NCBI GenBank assembly: GCA_934636065.1 | Contig: CAKTZW010000055.1 | Span: forward strand, 1 to 8,763 | Reading direction: 5' to 3' | Length of the DNA: 8,763 bases | Source of the DNA: an uncultured Labedella sp. | GTDB taxonomy: Bacteria > Actinomycetota > Actinomycetes > Actinomycetales > Microbacteriaceae | Part shown: positions 1 through 5,461 of the stretch, in pieces | How the letters are laid out: each line of letters opens with the position of its first letter | Position numbering within the stretch: the stretch's first letter is position 1 | Position numbers and translations under genes: made by a program | Notes under the pieces: model-generated | The model's database searches: none | What the model saw: the letters and a program-made list of their open reading frames with translations, nothing else | What the model was told of the DNA's origin: nothing

Positions 1-659
1 GACTGCTTGCGCTTGCGGTCGATGCGGACGCCGACCTGGTCGCGCTTGTCGATCTCGAACTCGAGCCACGCACCGCGGCTCGGGATGACGCGAGCCGAGT
101 AGATGTCCTTATCGGAGGTCTTCTCCTGCTGGCGCTCGAAGTACACGCCGGGGCTGCGGACGAGCTGGGACACGACGACACGCTCGGTGCCGTTGATGAT
201 GAAGGTGCCCTTCTCGGTCATGAGCGGGAAGTCGCCCATGAAGACCGTCTGGGTCTTGATCTCACCGGTCTGGTGGTTCATGAACTCGGCCTCGACGTAC
301 AGCGGGGCCGCATAGGTCTTGCCGCGCTCCTTGCACTCCTCGATGGAGTACTTCTCGGGCTCGAGGTAGGGGTTCGCGAACGAGAGCTGCATCGTCTCGC
401 CGAGGTCCTCGATCGGGGAGATCTCCTCGAAGATCTCATCGAGTCCGCTCTTCGAGGGCAGGTCCTGCCGGCCCTCGGCGGAGGCCTCGGCGACGCGGGC
501 CTTCCAGGCCTCGCTTCCGACGAGCCAGTCGAAGCTCTCCGTCTGCAGCGCGAGCAGATCGGGAACGGTCAGGGTGTCGCTGATCTTGGCGAACGACAGG
601 CGGGAAGCCCCGCGGCCGTTCTTGGGTGTGGTGGGAGTTGCGTTGCGCGCAGCAGCCAA
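1..659 (-). CDS. rpoB: RNA polymerase beta subunit, N-terminal part (runs off the left edge)
   Basis: This is the start of the catalytic beta subunit of DNA-dependent RNA polymerase. About 219 residues are visible, covering the first part of the protrusion and lobe; the rifampicin region and active site lie outside the window. Diagnostic stretches are [16 protein letters not shown] (from residue 151), [10 protein letters not shown] just after it, and [18 protein letters not shown] near the left edge. I place the start at the TTG at 659-657, giving [23 protein letters not shown] ribosome site (complement of 668-672) lies 8 nt upstream, and no in-frame ATG fits better. The actinobacterial short, polar N-terminus supports this start. 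A sigma-70-type promoter lies at 831-859, so the mRNA carries a leader of about 165 nt. The identification is certain; the exact start is very likely. Confidence 0.97.
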   Translation of the reverse strand, partial: MAAARNATPTTPKNGRGASRLSFAKISDTLTVPDLLALQTESFDWLVGSEAWKARVAEASAEGRQDLPSKSGLDEIFEEISPIEDLGETMQLSFANPYLEPEKYSIEECKERGKTYAAPLYVEAEFMNHQTGEIKTQTVFMGDFPLMTEKGTFIINGTERVVVSQLVRSPGVYFERQQEKTSDKDIYSARVIPSRGAWLEFEIDKRDQVGVRIDRKRKQ

Positions 660-824
660 GGAAATAACCTCCGTGGACCCCGTCAGGTCGTGTCACTGTC
701 AGTTGATGAGGGAAGTCTCGCCGGACGCACAAGAAGGAGCACCTCGAAACCGCAGGGGAACGGAGTCATCGTGCACACGGGCCGACCGCAATATGAAGGC
801 AGAGTGAAACGTCTGGGAGCGCAA
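660..824 (-). promoter_or_regulatory. rpoB 5' leader
   Basis: This is the inferred untranslated leader of rpoB, between the predicted transcription start near 824 and the TTG start at 659. It holds the strong GGAGG site (668-672, complement) and a small inverted repeat ACTG-T-CAGT at 695-703. A 28-codon ATG reading frame (769 to 683, minus strand) lies in it but has no ribosome site or suitable -10 box, so I do not call it. With the promoter region further right this fills the 329-bp gap between rpoB and the next gene, and I see no other gene in that gap. Confidence 0.5.
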
Positions 825-830
825 AGGTCA

Positions 831-859
831 ATCATATGCCGAGTTATCCCCTATGTCTA
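831..859 (-). promoter_or_regulatory. rpoB promoter, TAGACA-17-TATGAT
   Basis: On the minus strand the -35 hexamer is TAGACA (complement of 854-859) and the -10 hexamer is TATGAT (complement of 831-836), with a 17-nt spacer. Each is one base from the sigma-70 consensus, which is strong for an actinobacterium. A second -35-like TTGACC (complement of 826-831) overlaps the -10, but its partner at 803-808 (TTCACT) is poor, so a second start is only a possibility. Confidence 0.7.
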
Positions 860-868
860 CTTCTCGGC

Positions 869-898
869 TTGACCTTTTCAGCGAGTCTCCTGTATAAA
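869..898 (+). promoter_or_regulatory. Plus-strand promoter TTGACC-18-TATAAA, divergent from rpoB
   Basis: TTGACC (869-874) and TATAAA (893-898) are separated by 18 nt. Its -35 box lies only 9 bp from the -35 box of the rpoB promoter, so the two stand back to back. Transcription would start near 905 and give the gene at 989 a leader of about 84 nt. That gene also has its own leaderless -10 box, so this may be a second promoter for it or may drive a short RNA. Confidence 0.6.
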
Positions 899-942
899 CG
901 CGCGCCGCACGGTTCTCTTCCCGCCGCTCGACGGGCATGACC

Positions 943-964
943 GGTCCCTGAGCCTGTCGACGGG
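943..964 (+). repeat. Possible copy of a dispersed intergenic repeat
   Basis: The sequence GGTCCCTGAGCCTGTCGA followed by CGGG resembles, from memory, a short hairpin-forming repeat (GGTCCCTGAGCCTGTCGAAG...) common between genes in Microbacteriaceae and related high-GC genomes. The 3' arm here has diverged (ACGGG rather than AGGGACC), leaving only a CCC/GGG stem. TCGACGGG also occurs as a direct repeat at 928-935 and 957-964. Only one copy is visible in this window. Confidence 0.4.
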
Positions 965-976
965 TGGGCGGCGTTG

Positions 977-982
977 TAGTTT
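977..982 (+). promoter_or_regulatory. -10 box for a leaderless transcript of the spermidine-synthase-like gene
   Basis: TAGTTT fits the actinobacterial TANNNT -10 motif. Six bases (CGGGGC) separate it from the ATG at 989, so transcription would start at or next to the A of ATG. No Shine-Dalgarno sequence of normal spacing is present. I see no clear -35 box at the expected place. Confidence 0.5.
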
Positions 983-988
983 CGGGGC

Positions 989-1849
989 ATGGACAATCCG
1001 CACGTTCGCCTGGAGGGCAGCGGTTTCCAGGCCGTCATCGAGCCGGACCGCTTCGTCCCCGGCAGCTTCCAGCTCGTCGTCGACGGGACGCCGCAGTCGC
1101 ACGTGAACCTCGACGACCCCACGGACCTGAGCTTCGAGTACGTGCGCCGCATCGGCCACATCGTCGACCTCGCAGCCGCTCCGGGGGCCCCGATCACCGC
1201 CGTCCACCTCGGGGCCGGCGCTCTCACCCTCCCCCGGTACGTCGAGGCGACGAGGCCCGGCAGCCGGCAGCAGGTCGTCGAGATCGAGCGGGGCCTCGTC
1301 GACTTCGTCCGCGAGCACCTGCCGCTGCCGAAGCGCGCGTCGATCCGGGTGCGCTACGGCGACGCGCGCGAGGTCGTCGGCAGACTCCCGTCGGCGCTCC
1401 ACGGGGCGTGCGACCTCGTGATCGTCGACATCTTCCAGGGAGCGCGGACGCCCGCGCACGTGACGAGCGTCGAGTTCTACCGGGAGGTCGCACGCCTGCT
1501 CGCGCCGACCGGCCTCGTCGCGGTGAACGTCGCGGACGGACCCGGTCTCGCGTTCGCCCGCAGCCAGGTCTCCACTCTCGCCGCCGCCCTCGACCACGTC
1601 GCGGTCATCGCCGAGGCGCAGATCCTCAAGGGCCGTCGGTTCGGCAATCTCGTGCTCGTCGGGTCGCCGTCCGAGCTGCCGTTCGACTTCCTCCCGCGCC
1701 TGCTCGCGGGAGGACCGCACCCGGCGAAGGCCCTCGTCGGCGCGGAGTTGCGCGAGTTCTCGGCGGGCGCGCCGATCGCGACGGACACGACGGCGACCGG
1801 TTCCCCTCCCCCGTCGAAGTCGGTCTTCCAGGTGAAGCCCGGCCGCTGA
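989..1849 (+). CDS. Spermidine-synthase-like class I methyltransferase-fold protein
   Basis: This 286-residue protein has the Rossmann fold shared by polyamine synthases and SAM-dependent methyltransferases. The nucleotide-binding motif is VHLGAGALTLPRY (72-84), followed by the acidic strand end VVEIERG (96-102), the RYGDAREVV segment (122-130) and DLVIVDIFQGARTPAHV (142-158). The upstream HVNLDDPTDLSFEYVR (38-53) is typical of the short actinobacterial relatives. It lacks the separate N-terminal beta-domain of classical spermidine synthases, and DIFQGA stands where those enzymes carry an acidic catalytic DxxD-type motif, so polyamine synthesis is doubtful. Databases often call such proteins spermidine synthase; a cytosolic SAM- or dcSAM-binding enzyme of unknown substrate is safer. 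The last 40 residues are low in order (ATDTTATGSPPPS). It is transcribed away from rpoB, from a leaderless promoter and perhaps a distal one. Confidence 0.85.
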   Translation: MDNPHVRLEGSGFQAVIEPDRFVPGSFQLVVDGTPQSHVNLDDPTDLSFEYVRRIGHIVDLAAAPGAPITAVHLGAGALTLPRYVEATRPGSRQQVVEIERGLVDFVREHLPLPKRASIRVRYGDAREVVGRLPSALHGACDLVIVDIFQGARTPAHVTSVEFYREVARLLAPTGLVAVNVADGPGLAFARSQVSTLAAALDHVAVIAEAQILKGRRFGNLVLVGSPSELPFDFLPRLLAGGPHPAKALVGAELREFSAGAPIATDTTATGSPPPSKSVFQVKPGR

Positions 1850-1929
1850 GCGTCACCTCGCCGCTGACCAGTGCCGGGCGGATGGGCGACAGGCGGACGC
1901 GGCTCGCGGGCGATGGCGGACCTCGCGCC

Positions 1930-1935
1930 TACAGT
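1930..1935 (+). promoter_or_regulatory. -10 box for a leaderless transcript of the TPR gene
   Basis: TACAGT lies seven bases before the GTG at 1943, the spacing expected if transcription begins on the start codon. It decides the start choice, because the upstream in-frame ATG at 1913 would put this box inside the coding sequence. No good -35 box is visible. Confidence 0.5.
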
Positions 1936-1942
1936 TGATCCG

Positions 1943-2467
1943 GTGACGAACAGCATCATCCTCGGTTACGACGCGGCGACCCTCCGGGAGAAGGTCGACC
2001 TCAAGGCCGTCGGCGAGCGACTGGACGAGCTCGGGGAGCTCCGCAGCCTCACGGCGCTGTGCGAGAAGGCGTGGCTGCTCAAGGTCGCCGGCCAGCTCGA
2101 CGAGGCGCTCGACATCGCCAACGAGGCCGTGCGGCTCGCGCGCTTCACGGGCGACCGCAAGGAGCTGATCCGGCCGCGACTGCTGCGCGCGCAGGTGCTG
2201 CAGTTCCGCGGGGCGTTCGACGAGGCGATCCACGAGCTGAACGCGTGCGCCGACGAGGCCCACACGCACGAGTGGACGCTCTACGAGGCGTTCAGCCTGC
2301 AGCACCGCGGCAAGGTGTACTTCGACATGAGGCGGTTCGACGAGGCGCTCGAGGACTTCCGGGCGGCGGCGGAGCTGCGGCGGGAGCTCGGTGCGCCGGA
2401 CGAGCAGATCGAGTCCTCCCTCATCGCGATCGCCGTCACCGAGTCGTACCTCGCCGACGCGAGCTGA
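1943..2467 (+). CDS. Tetratricopeptide-repeat protein
   Basis: This soluble 174-residue protein is made almost entirely of amphipathic helix pairs. Three TPR-like units can be read: about 39-72 (AWLLKVAGQLDEALDIANEA), 76-109 (LLRAQVLQFRGAFDEAIHEL) and 116-149 (SLQHRGKVYFDMRRFDEAL). Each has the TPR pattern of small residues and the DEA-hydrophobic signature. TPR domains bind other proteins; the partner cannot be told from sequence. I start at GTG 1943 (VTNSIILGYDAATLREK) because of the leaderless -10 box just before it. ATG 1913 would add ten residues (MADLAPTVDP) and remains an alternative. It follows the spermidine-synthase-like gene by 93 bp, and I see no signal peptide or membrane segment. 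Confidence 0.85.
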   Translation: MTNSIILGYDAATLREKVDLKAVGERLDELGELRSLTALCEKAWLLKVAGQLDEALDIANEAVRLARFTGDRKELIRPRLLRAQVLQFRGAFDEAIHELNACADEAHTHEWTLYEAFSLQHRGKVYFDMRRFDEALEDFRAAAELRRELGAPDEQIESSLIAIAVTESYLADAS

Positions 2468-2523
2468 CCGCGATCGGGCGGACCCGTCGGCACGGCTCCA
2501 CCCGGAATGTCGGGGGCGCGTTG

Positions 2524-2529
2524 TAACGT
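2524..2529 (+). promoter_or_regulatory. -10 box for a leaderless transcript of the SprT-like gene
   Basis: TAACGT lies six bases before the ATG at 2536 and fits TANNNT. It sits inside a small inverted repeat, CGTT-GT-AACG (2519-2528). There is no Shine-Dalgarno sequence, and no convincing -35 box is visible in the 68-bp gap after the TPR gene. Confidence 0.5.
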
Positions 2530-2535
2530 GAGTCC

Positions 2536-3033
2536 ATGGCAGATCTCGCTCGAGTGAGGGTCTGGGCCGACGCGCTCATCGCCCTCCACCTCGACCCGGC
2601 CGTGTGGAGCTTCGGCTTCGACAACGCGAAGAAGCGTGCCGGCCTGTGCAACTTCACGGACCACCGCATCACCGTCTCGCGGTACCTCGCGGCGCGGTAC
2701 GACGACGACGAGGTCCACCAGATCCTGCTCCACGAGGTCGCGCACGCTCTCGCGGGCGCCGCGGTGGGGCATGGGGCGGAGTGGAAGCGCGTGGCCGAGG
2801 AGCTCGGCTACGCCGGCGCGCGGCTGCACTCGGGGCAGACCGCCGACGAGCTGGCCCCCTGGGTCGGCACGTGCCCGAGCGGCCACACGATCTACCGGCA
2901 TCGTCGCCCGAGCCGGCGCAGCTCGTGCGCCGTGTGCTCGCGCAGCTGCGACCCCCGTTTCGAGATCCACTGGCGCCGCCGCGAGATCACGGCGGCGATG
3001 CGGCGCAATGCCGCCGCGGCCGTCGCGCCGTGA
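2536..3033 (+). CDS. SprT-like zinc metalloprotein
   Basis: This 165-residue protein belongs to the SprT-like group of zinc metallopeptidase-fold proteins. The HExxH site is HEVAH at 66-70, and the likely third zinc ligand is His79 in GHGAEWK. A C-terminal zinc ribbon follows, with Cys113, His117, Cys131 and Cys134 (CPSGH ... CAVC), the usual partner of the SprT domain. The preceding FDNAKKRAGLCNFTDHRITVS stretch matches the family's strand region. Eukaryotic SPRTN is a DNA-protein-crosslink protease; bacterial short forms like this are mostly uncharacterised, so proteolysis is inferred from the intact HExxH. The start is ATG 2536, set by the leaderless -10 box. The stop overlaps the start of the next gene by GTGA, so the two are very likely translated together. 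Confidence 0.88.
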   Translation: MADLARVRVWADALIALHLDPAVWSFGFDNAKKRAGLCNFTDHRITVSRYLAARYDDDEVHQILLHEVAHALAGAAVGHGAEWKRVAEELGYAGARLHSGQTADELAPWVGTCPSGHTIYRHRRPSRRSSCAVCSRSCDPRFEIHWRRREITAAMRRNAAAAVAP

Positions 3034-3569
3034 CGGAGCTCCGCCCGGACCTCTCGGTCGCGCTGCTGCGCGGCGTCAACGTCGGCGGCATCACGGTGAG
3101 GTCCGCTCCACTCGCCGCCGTCTTCGACGGGCTCGGCTTCACGGCCGTCCGCACCGTGCTCGTGAGCGGCAACGTCGTCTTCGACGCCGGCGATCGCCCG
3201 GCCGGTACCGTGAAGGCGTCGATCGAGACGGCGCTCGGCGAGGCCTTCGGGTACGACGCGTGGATCGTCCTCACCCGGCAGAGCCGCGTCGCCGCCATCG
3301 TCGAGGCGTTCCCGTTCCCCGAGGTCGACGAGCGCCAGCCGTACGTGCTGTTCGGCTCCGACGTCGCCGTGCTCGACGAGCTCGCGGCGTTCGCTGCGGC
3401 GGAGACGGACCCGGGCGTCGAGCGCGTGCAGCGCGGCGACGGCGTCCTGTACTGGGACCTCCCGAAGGGTTCGAGCACCGACACGGCGTTCGCCAAGCGC
3501 ACGGCCCGTCAGCGGTACCGCTCGACGACCACGGTCCGCAATCTGCGGACGCTGCGCAAGCTGCTCTGA
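3030..3569 (+). CDS. DUF1697 family protein
   Basis: This 179-residue protein matches the DUF1697 family along its length. It has ALLRGVNVGG (11-20) near the N-terminus, then LGFTAVRTVLVSGNVVF (35-51), and ends in the family's basic RNLRTLRKLL. The usual family length is about 180 residues, so it is complete. Function is unknown; the fold is described as small alpha/beta and cytosolic. The start is GTG 3030, overlapping the SprT-like stop codon as GTGA, with no separate ribosome site or -10 box, so expression depends on the upstream gene. It ends 16 bp from the stop of the convergent VOC gene, with no obvious terminator between them. Confidence 0.88.
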   Translation: MTELRPDLSVALLRGVNVGGITVRSAPLAAVFDGLGFTAVRTVLVSGNVVFDAGDRPAGTVKASIETALGEAFGYDAWIVLTRQSRVAAIVEAFPFPEVDERQPYVLFGSDVAVLDELAAFAAAETDPGVERVQRGDGVLYWDLPKGSSTDTAFAKRTARQRYRSTTTVRNLRTLRKLL

Positions 3570-3585
3570 CGCCGGGCCGGTCGCC

Positions 3586-3999
3586 TCAGTCGAGGCAGAA
3601 CTCGTTGCCCTCCGGGTCCTGCATCGTGTAGGTGACGGAACCGCGGTCGCGCGTCACCCAGAGCAGCGTCGCGCCCGTCGCGGCGAGCCGCTGCGACTCG
3701 GCCTCGCGCCTGTCCTCCGCGACGCGCACGTCGAGATGCACCCGGTTCTTCGCCGTCTTCGGCTCGGGCACCCGCTGGAACAGCAGTCGCGGCGCGACTC
3801 CGCGCGGGTCACGCGCGGCGGCGAGGTCGGCGAACGCCGATCGGCCGTCCCGCTCGATTCGATCGGACGCCGCCATCCGGCCCGCCTCGACGAGCGAGTC
3901 GACGAGCTCGGCGTGGTCCTCGACCTCGTAGCCCAGCACGTCGGCCCAGAACTCGGCGAGCGCGTGCGGATCCCCCGCATCGAACGTGACCTGGAACAT
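3586..3999 (-). CDS. VOC-family (glyoxalase/bleomycin-resistance-like) protein
   Basis: This 137-residue protein of the vicinal oxygen chelate superfamily begins with FDAGDPHALAEFWADVLGYEVE (6-27), typical of the glyoxalase-like subgroup in actinobacteria. The second half has NRVHLDVRVAED (85-96), with a possible metal-ligand His88, and ends MQDPEGNEFCLD (126-137), the classic closing motif. Such proteins form paired beta-alpha-beta-beta-beta modules and may bind metals or small hydrophobic molecules; the substrate cannot be told. The start is ATG 3999, with a perfect AAGGAGG site (complement of 4005-4011) 5 nt upstream. That site overlaps the stop codon of the SRPBCC gene, and with an 11-bp gap the two form an operon. 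It is one of the few genes here with a strong Shine-Dalgarno site, as expected for an internal operon gene. Confidence 0.9.
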   Translation of the reverse strand: MFQVTFDAGDPHALAEFWADVLGYEVEDHAELVDSLVEAGRMAASDRIERDGRSAFADLAAARDPRGVAPRLLFQRVPEPKTAKNRVHLDVRVAEDRREAESQRLAATGATLLWVTRDRGSVTYTMQDPEGNEFCLD

Positions 4000-4010
4000 C
4001 GATCCCTCCT

Positions 4011-4451
4011 TCACTCCGACGTCGACGGCGCCGGATCGAACGCCGCCTCGATGCGGTCGAGCGCGAACTTCCACGCCCGGATGCTCTCCGCTCGTTCCTC
4101 CGGTCCCGCGAGGCGTTCCTCGTGGAAGGCGACCGTCGTGCCCGTCGCCGCCGGTATGACGGTCAGCTGGATCGTCGTCGAGTCCGCGCCGTCGACCGAG
4201 CGCGTGAGACGGATGCGCCGGCCGGGCTCCGCCCCGCGGACCTCGCCGACTGCGCCCTCGAGCGTCCGGTACGCGCTCCGGCGCAGCAGCTCGAGGGACC
4301 CGTCGACGGTTCCGAGCCAGAGCGGGAGCGCCTCGGCCAGGAGCGCGTGCCACACCACGTCGGGCCGGGCAGCGATCGTGCGTCGCGCACCGGCGTTCCA
4401 GCCGGCGGTCCTGGTCAGGCCGACGGGTCGGACGTCATCGTCGATTCCCAT
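4011..4451 (-). CDS. SRPBCC (AHSA1-like) domain protein
   Basis: This 146-residue protein has the START/SRPBCC ligand-binding fold, in the subgroup related to the Hsp90 activator AHSA1. The N-terminal strand and helix read ARRTIAARPDVVWHALL. The middle GEVRGAEPGRRIRLTR and the later TTIQLTVIPAATGTTVAFHEERLAG are typical, and a long C-terminal helix (WKFALDRIEAAF) closes the cavity. The ligand is unknown. The start is ATG 4451. A TATAGT -10 box lies seven bases upstream and TTGAGC a further 18 bases away (complement of 4483-4488), giving a leaderless mRNA. It is the first gene of an operon with the VOC gene and diverges from the CGNR regulator 21 bp away. In actinobacteria SRPBCC-VOC pairs are common, and the shared promoter suggests that the CGNR protein controls them. 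Confidence 0.88.
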   Translation of the reverse strand: MGIDDDVRPVGLTRTAGWNAGARRTIAARPDVVWHALLAEALPLWLGTVDGSLELLRRSAYRTLEGAVGEVRGAEPGRRIRLTRSVDGADSTTIQLTVIPAATGTTVAFHEERLAGPEERAESIRAWKFALDRIEAAFDPAPSTSE

Positions 4452-4472
4452 GTAACCGACTATATTGGTTAC
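4452..4472. promoter_or_regulatory. Shared divergent promoter and operator-like inverted repeat
   Basis: The whole 21-bp gap between two divergent start codons is an inverted repeat: GTAACC (4452-4457), nine bases GACTATATT, then GGTTAC (4467-4472). Inside it are two overlapping -10 boxes on opposite strands. TATATT (4461-4466, plus) lies six bases before GTG 4473, and TATAGT (complement of 4459-4464, minus) lies seven bases before ATG 4451. Each gene would be leaderless, and polymerase could not occupy both -10 boxes at once. The perfect arms fall between each -10 box and its start codon, a usual place for a repressor to bind. That the CGNR protein binds here is inference. Confidence 0.7.
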
Positions 4473-5132
4473 GTGAGAGTGAGCTCAAGAGTGGATGTCC
4501 GCACGGGGCAGTGGTTCGAGTCGAGCGACGGGGTGCGGTGGTGGTTCGACAGCGGCGCGCTCGCCCTCGACTTCGCCTACACGGGCGGACTCGGCGCCGC
4601 CGACGGCGACGTCGACCACCCGTGGGAGTTCCTCCGCTCGACCGCCGACCTCGATCACTGGCTCGGCGAGCGGATGCCGAGCGCCCCCTCGACGGAACGC
4701 GACATCACCGACGCGCACGCGCTCCGCGGCGCCATCACTCGGCTGGCACTCGCCCGCTCCCGCGACCTCCCGCTCACCGGAGGCGACGTCGACCTCGTCA
4801 ACCTCTACGGGGCGACCCCCGACATCCCGCCGCGGCTCGAGGGCGGGTCGCGCCAGGCGGGCCGCACGGCGTCTCGGGCGGCACAAGCGCTCTCGACGAT
4901 CGCGCGCGACGCCATCGCGCTGTTCGACCGCGCCGGGAGCGGTCGCATCCGGGTCTGCGACGGCGAGGACTGCTCGCTCGTCTACCTCGACACCTCACGC
5001 GGCGGCACGAGGCGGTGGTGCTCGATGCAGCGGTGCGGCAACCGTCACAAGGTGCGGGCGCACCGCGAGCGTCGCTCCGCCCGTGCCGCGACCGGCATCG
5101 GGCAGAGCGACGCCCCGGCGGTCACTCGCTGA
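4473..5132 (+). CDS. CGNR zinc-finger protein with ABATE-like N-terminal domain (probable regulator)
   Basis: This 219-residue protein has the two-part build of the actinobacterial CGNR family. The N-terminal ABATE-like domain (about 20-150) includes GALALDFAYTGGL (28-40) and the helical HALRGAITRLALAR (82-95). The C-terminal CGNR zinc finger has Cys162, Cys167, Cys183 and Cys188, in CDGEDCSLVYLD and WCSMQRCGNRHK, followed by a basic helix (KVRAHRERRSAR). The family is annotated as putative stress-induced transcription regulators; DNA binding is assumed from the finger and basic tail. The start is GTG 4473, chosen because TATATT lies six bases upstream and the reading frame further left runs through the SRPBCC gene. 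Its position, back to back with the SRPBCC-VOC operon over an inverted repeat, suggests it represses or activates both itself and that operon. Its last 11 bp overlap the DUF427 gene end to end. Confidence 0.88.
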   Translation: MRVSSRVDVRTGQWFESSDGVRWWFDSGALALDFAYTGGLGAADGDVDHPWEFLRSTADLDHWLGERMPSAPSTERDITDAHALRGAITRLALARSRDLPLTGGDVDLVNLYGATPDIPPRLEGGSRQAGRTASRAAQALSTIARDAIALFDRAGSGRIRVCDGEDCSLVYLDTSRGGTRRWCSMQRCGNRHKVRAHRERRSARAATGIGQSDAPAVTR

Positions 5133-5415
5133 CGTTCACCCGCGGGTCGAACGCGACGTAGCCCGCGAAGTCCTTACCGACGCGCTCCGCGGCACCGGCG
5201 TACGGCTCCGGGTAGGACCACGCGATGTCGCTCGGTCCGTCCGTCAGCGAGTAGTACTGGCACACGCCCTTCCACGGGCACGTGTAGGGCGTCGGGCTCC
5301 CCTCCAGGCTCGACCAGTCGATCGAGGCCGGCGGGAAGTACCAGTTGCCTTCGATGCGGATGAGATCGTCCTGCTCCGCCGTCGCGATCACGCGGTCCCC
5401 GAGCACTGCCTGCAT
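5122..5415 (-). CDS. DUF427 domain protein
   Basis: This complete 97-residue protein matches DUF427 (about 90-100 residues in the family). Landmarks are VLGDRVIATAEQDDLIRIEGNWYFPP, then TPYTCPWKGVCQYYSL with the family's near-invariant CPWKG, and IAWSYPEPYAGAAERVGKDFAGYVAF. The fold is a small beta-rich cytosolic domain of unknown function. The start is ATG 5415, with a GAGGAG site (complement of 5421-5426) 5 nt upstream. It follows the ComB-like gene by 46 bp on the same strand and probably shares its transcript, although a GC-rich hairpin sits in that gap. Its stop lies inside the end of the convergent CGNR gene, with an 11-bp overlap. Confidence 0.9.
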   Translation of the reverse strand: MQAVLGDRVIATAEQDDLIRIEGNWYFPPASIDWSSLEGSPTPYTCPWKGVCQYYSLTDGPSDIAWSYPEPYAGAAERVGKDFAGYVAFDPRVNVSE

Positions 5416-5434
5416 GGTGTCTCCTCGTCTCTGC

Positions 5435-5451
5435 GGCCGGTCCGCCCGGCC
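5435..5451 (-). other. GC-rich hairpin between the ComB-like and DUF427 genes
   Basis: On the minus strand GGCCGG, a five-base loop GCGGA and CCGGCC form a perfect 6-bp stem in the 46-bp gap. No run of T follows, so it is not a standard intrinsic terminator. It might tune the level of the downstream gene or stabilise processed RNA. Confidence 0.4.
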
Positions 5452-5461
5452 CCGTCCGACG

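Noticed and set aside
683..769. A 28-codon upstream reading frame in the rpoB leader (minus strand)
   Set aside because: It has no ribosome site and no -10 box at leaderless distance; a frame this short is expected by chance.
273..872. A 199-codon plus-strand open frame across rpoB and its promoter
   Set aside because: It is antisense to conserved RpoB sequence and crosses the rpoB promoter.
878..1720. A 280-codon open frame on the minus strand, antisense to the spermidine-synthase-like gene
   Set aside because: Its composition (Arg, Asp, Glu, Val) is that of an antisense shadow of a high-GC gene, it has no domain, and it would run through the promoter region of the gene at 989.
2502..2523. 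Possible ECF-sigma promoter (GGAAT ... GTT) before the SprT-like gene
   Set aside because: The two elements are only 11 bases apart, not the 16-18 expected, so I keep the TAACGT leaderless assignment.
4011..5132. The CGNR-SRPBCC-VOC locus, or the EVE gene nearby, as a defence system
   Set aside because: No nuclease, NTPase, toxin or restriction partner is present; all are small proteins with ordinary actinobacterial relatives, and base composition does not change across them.
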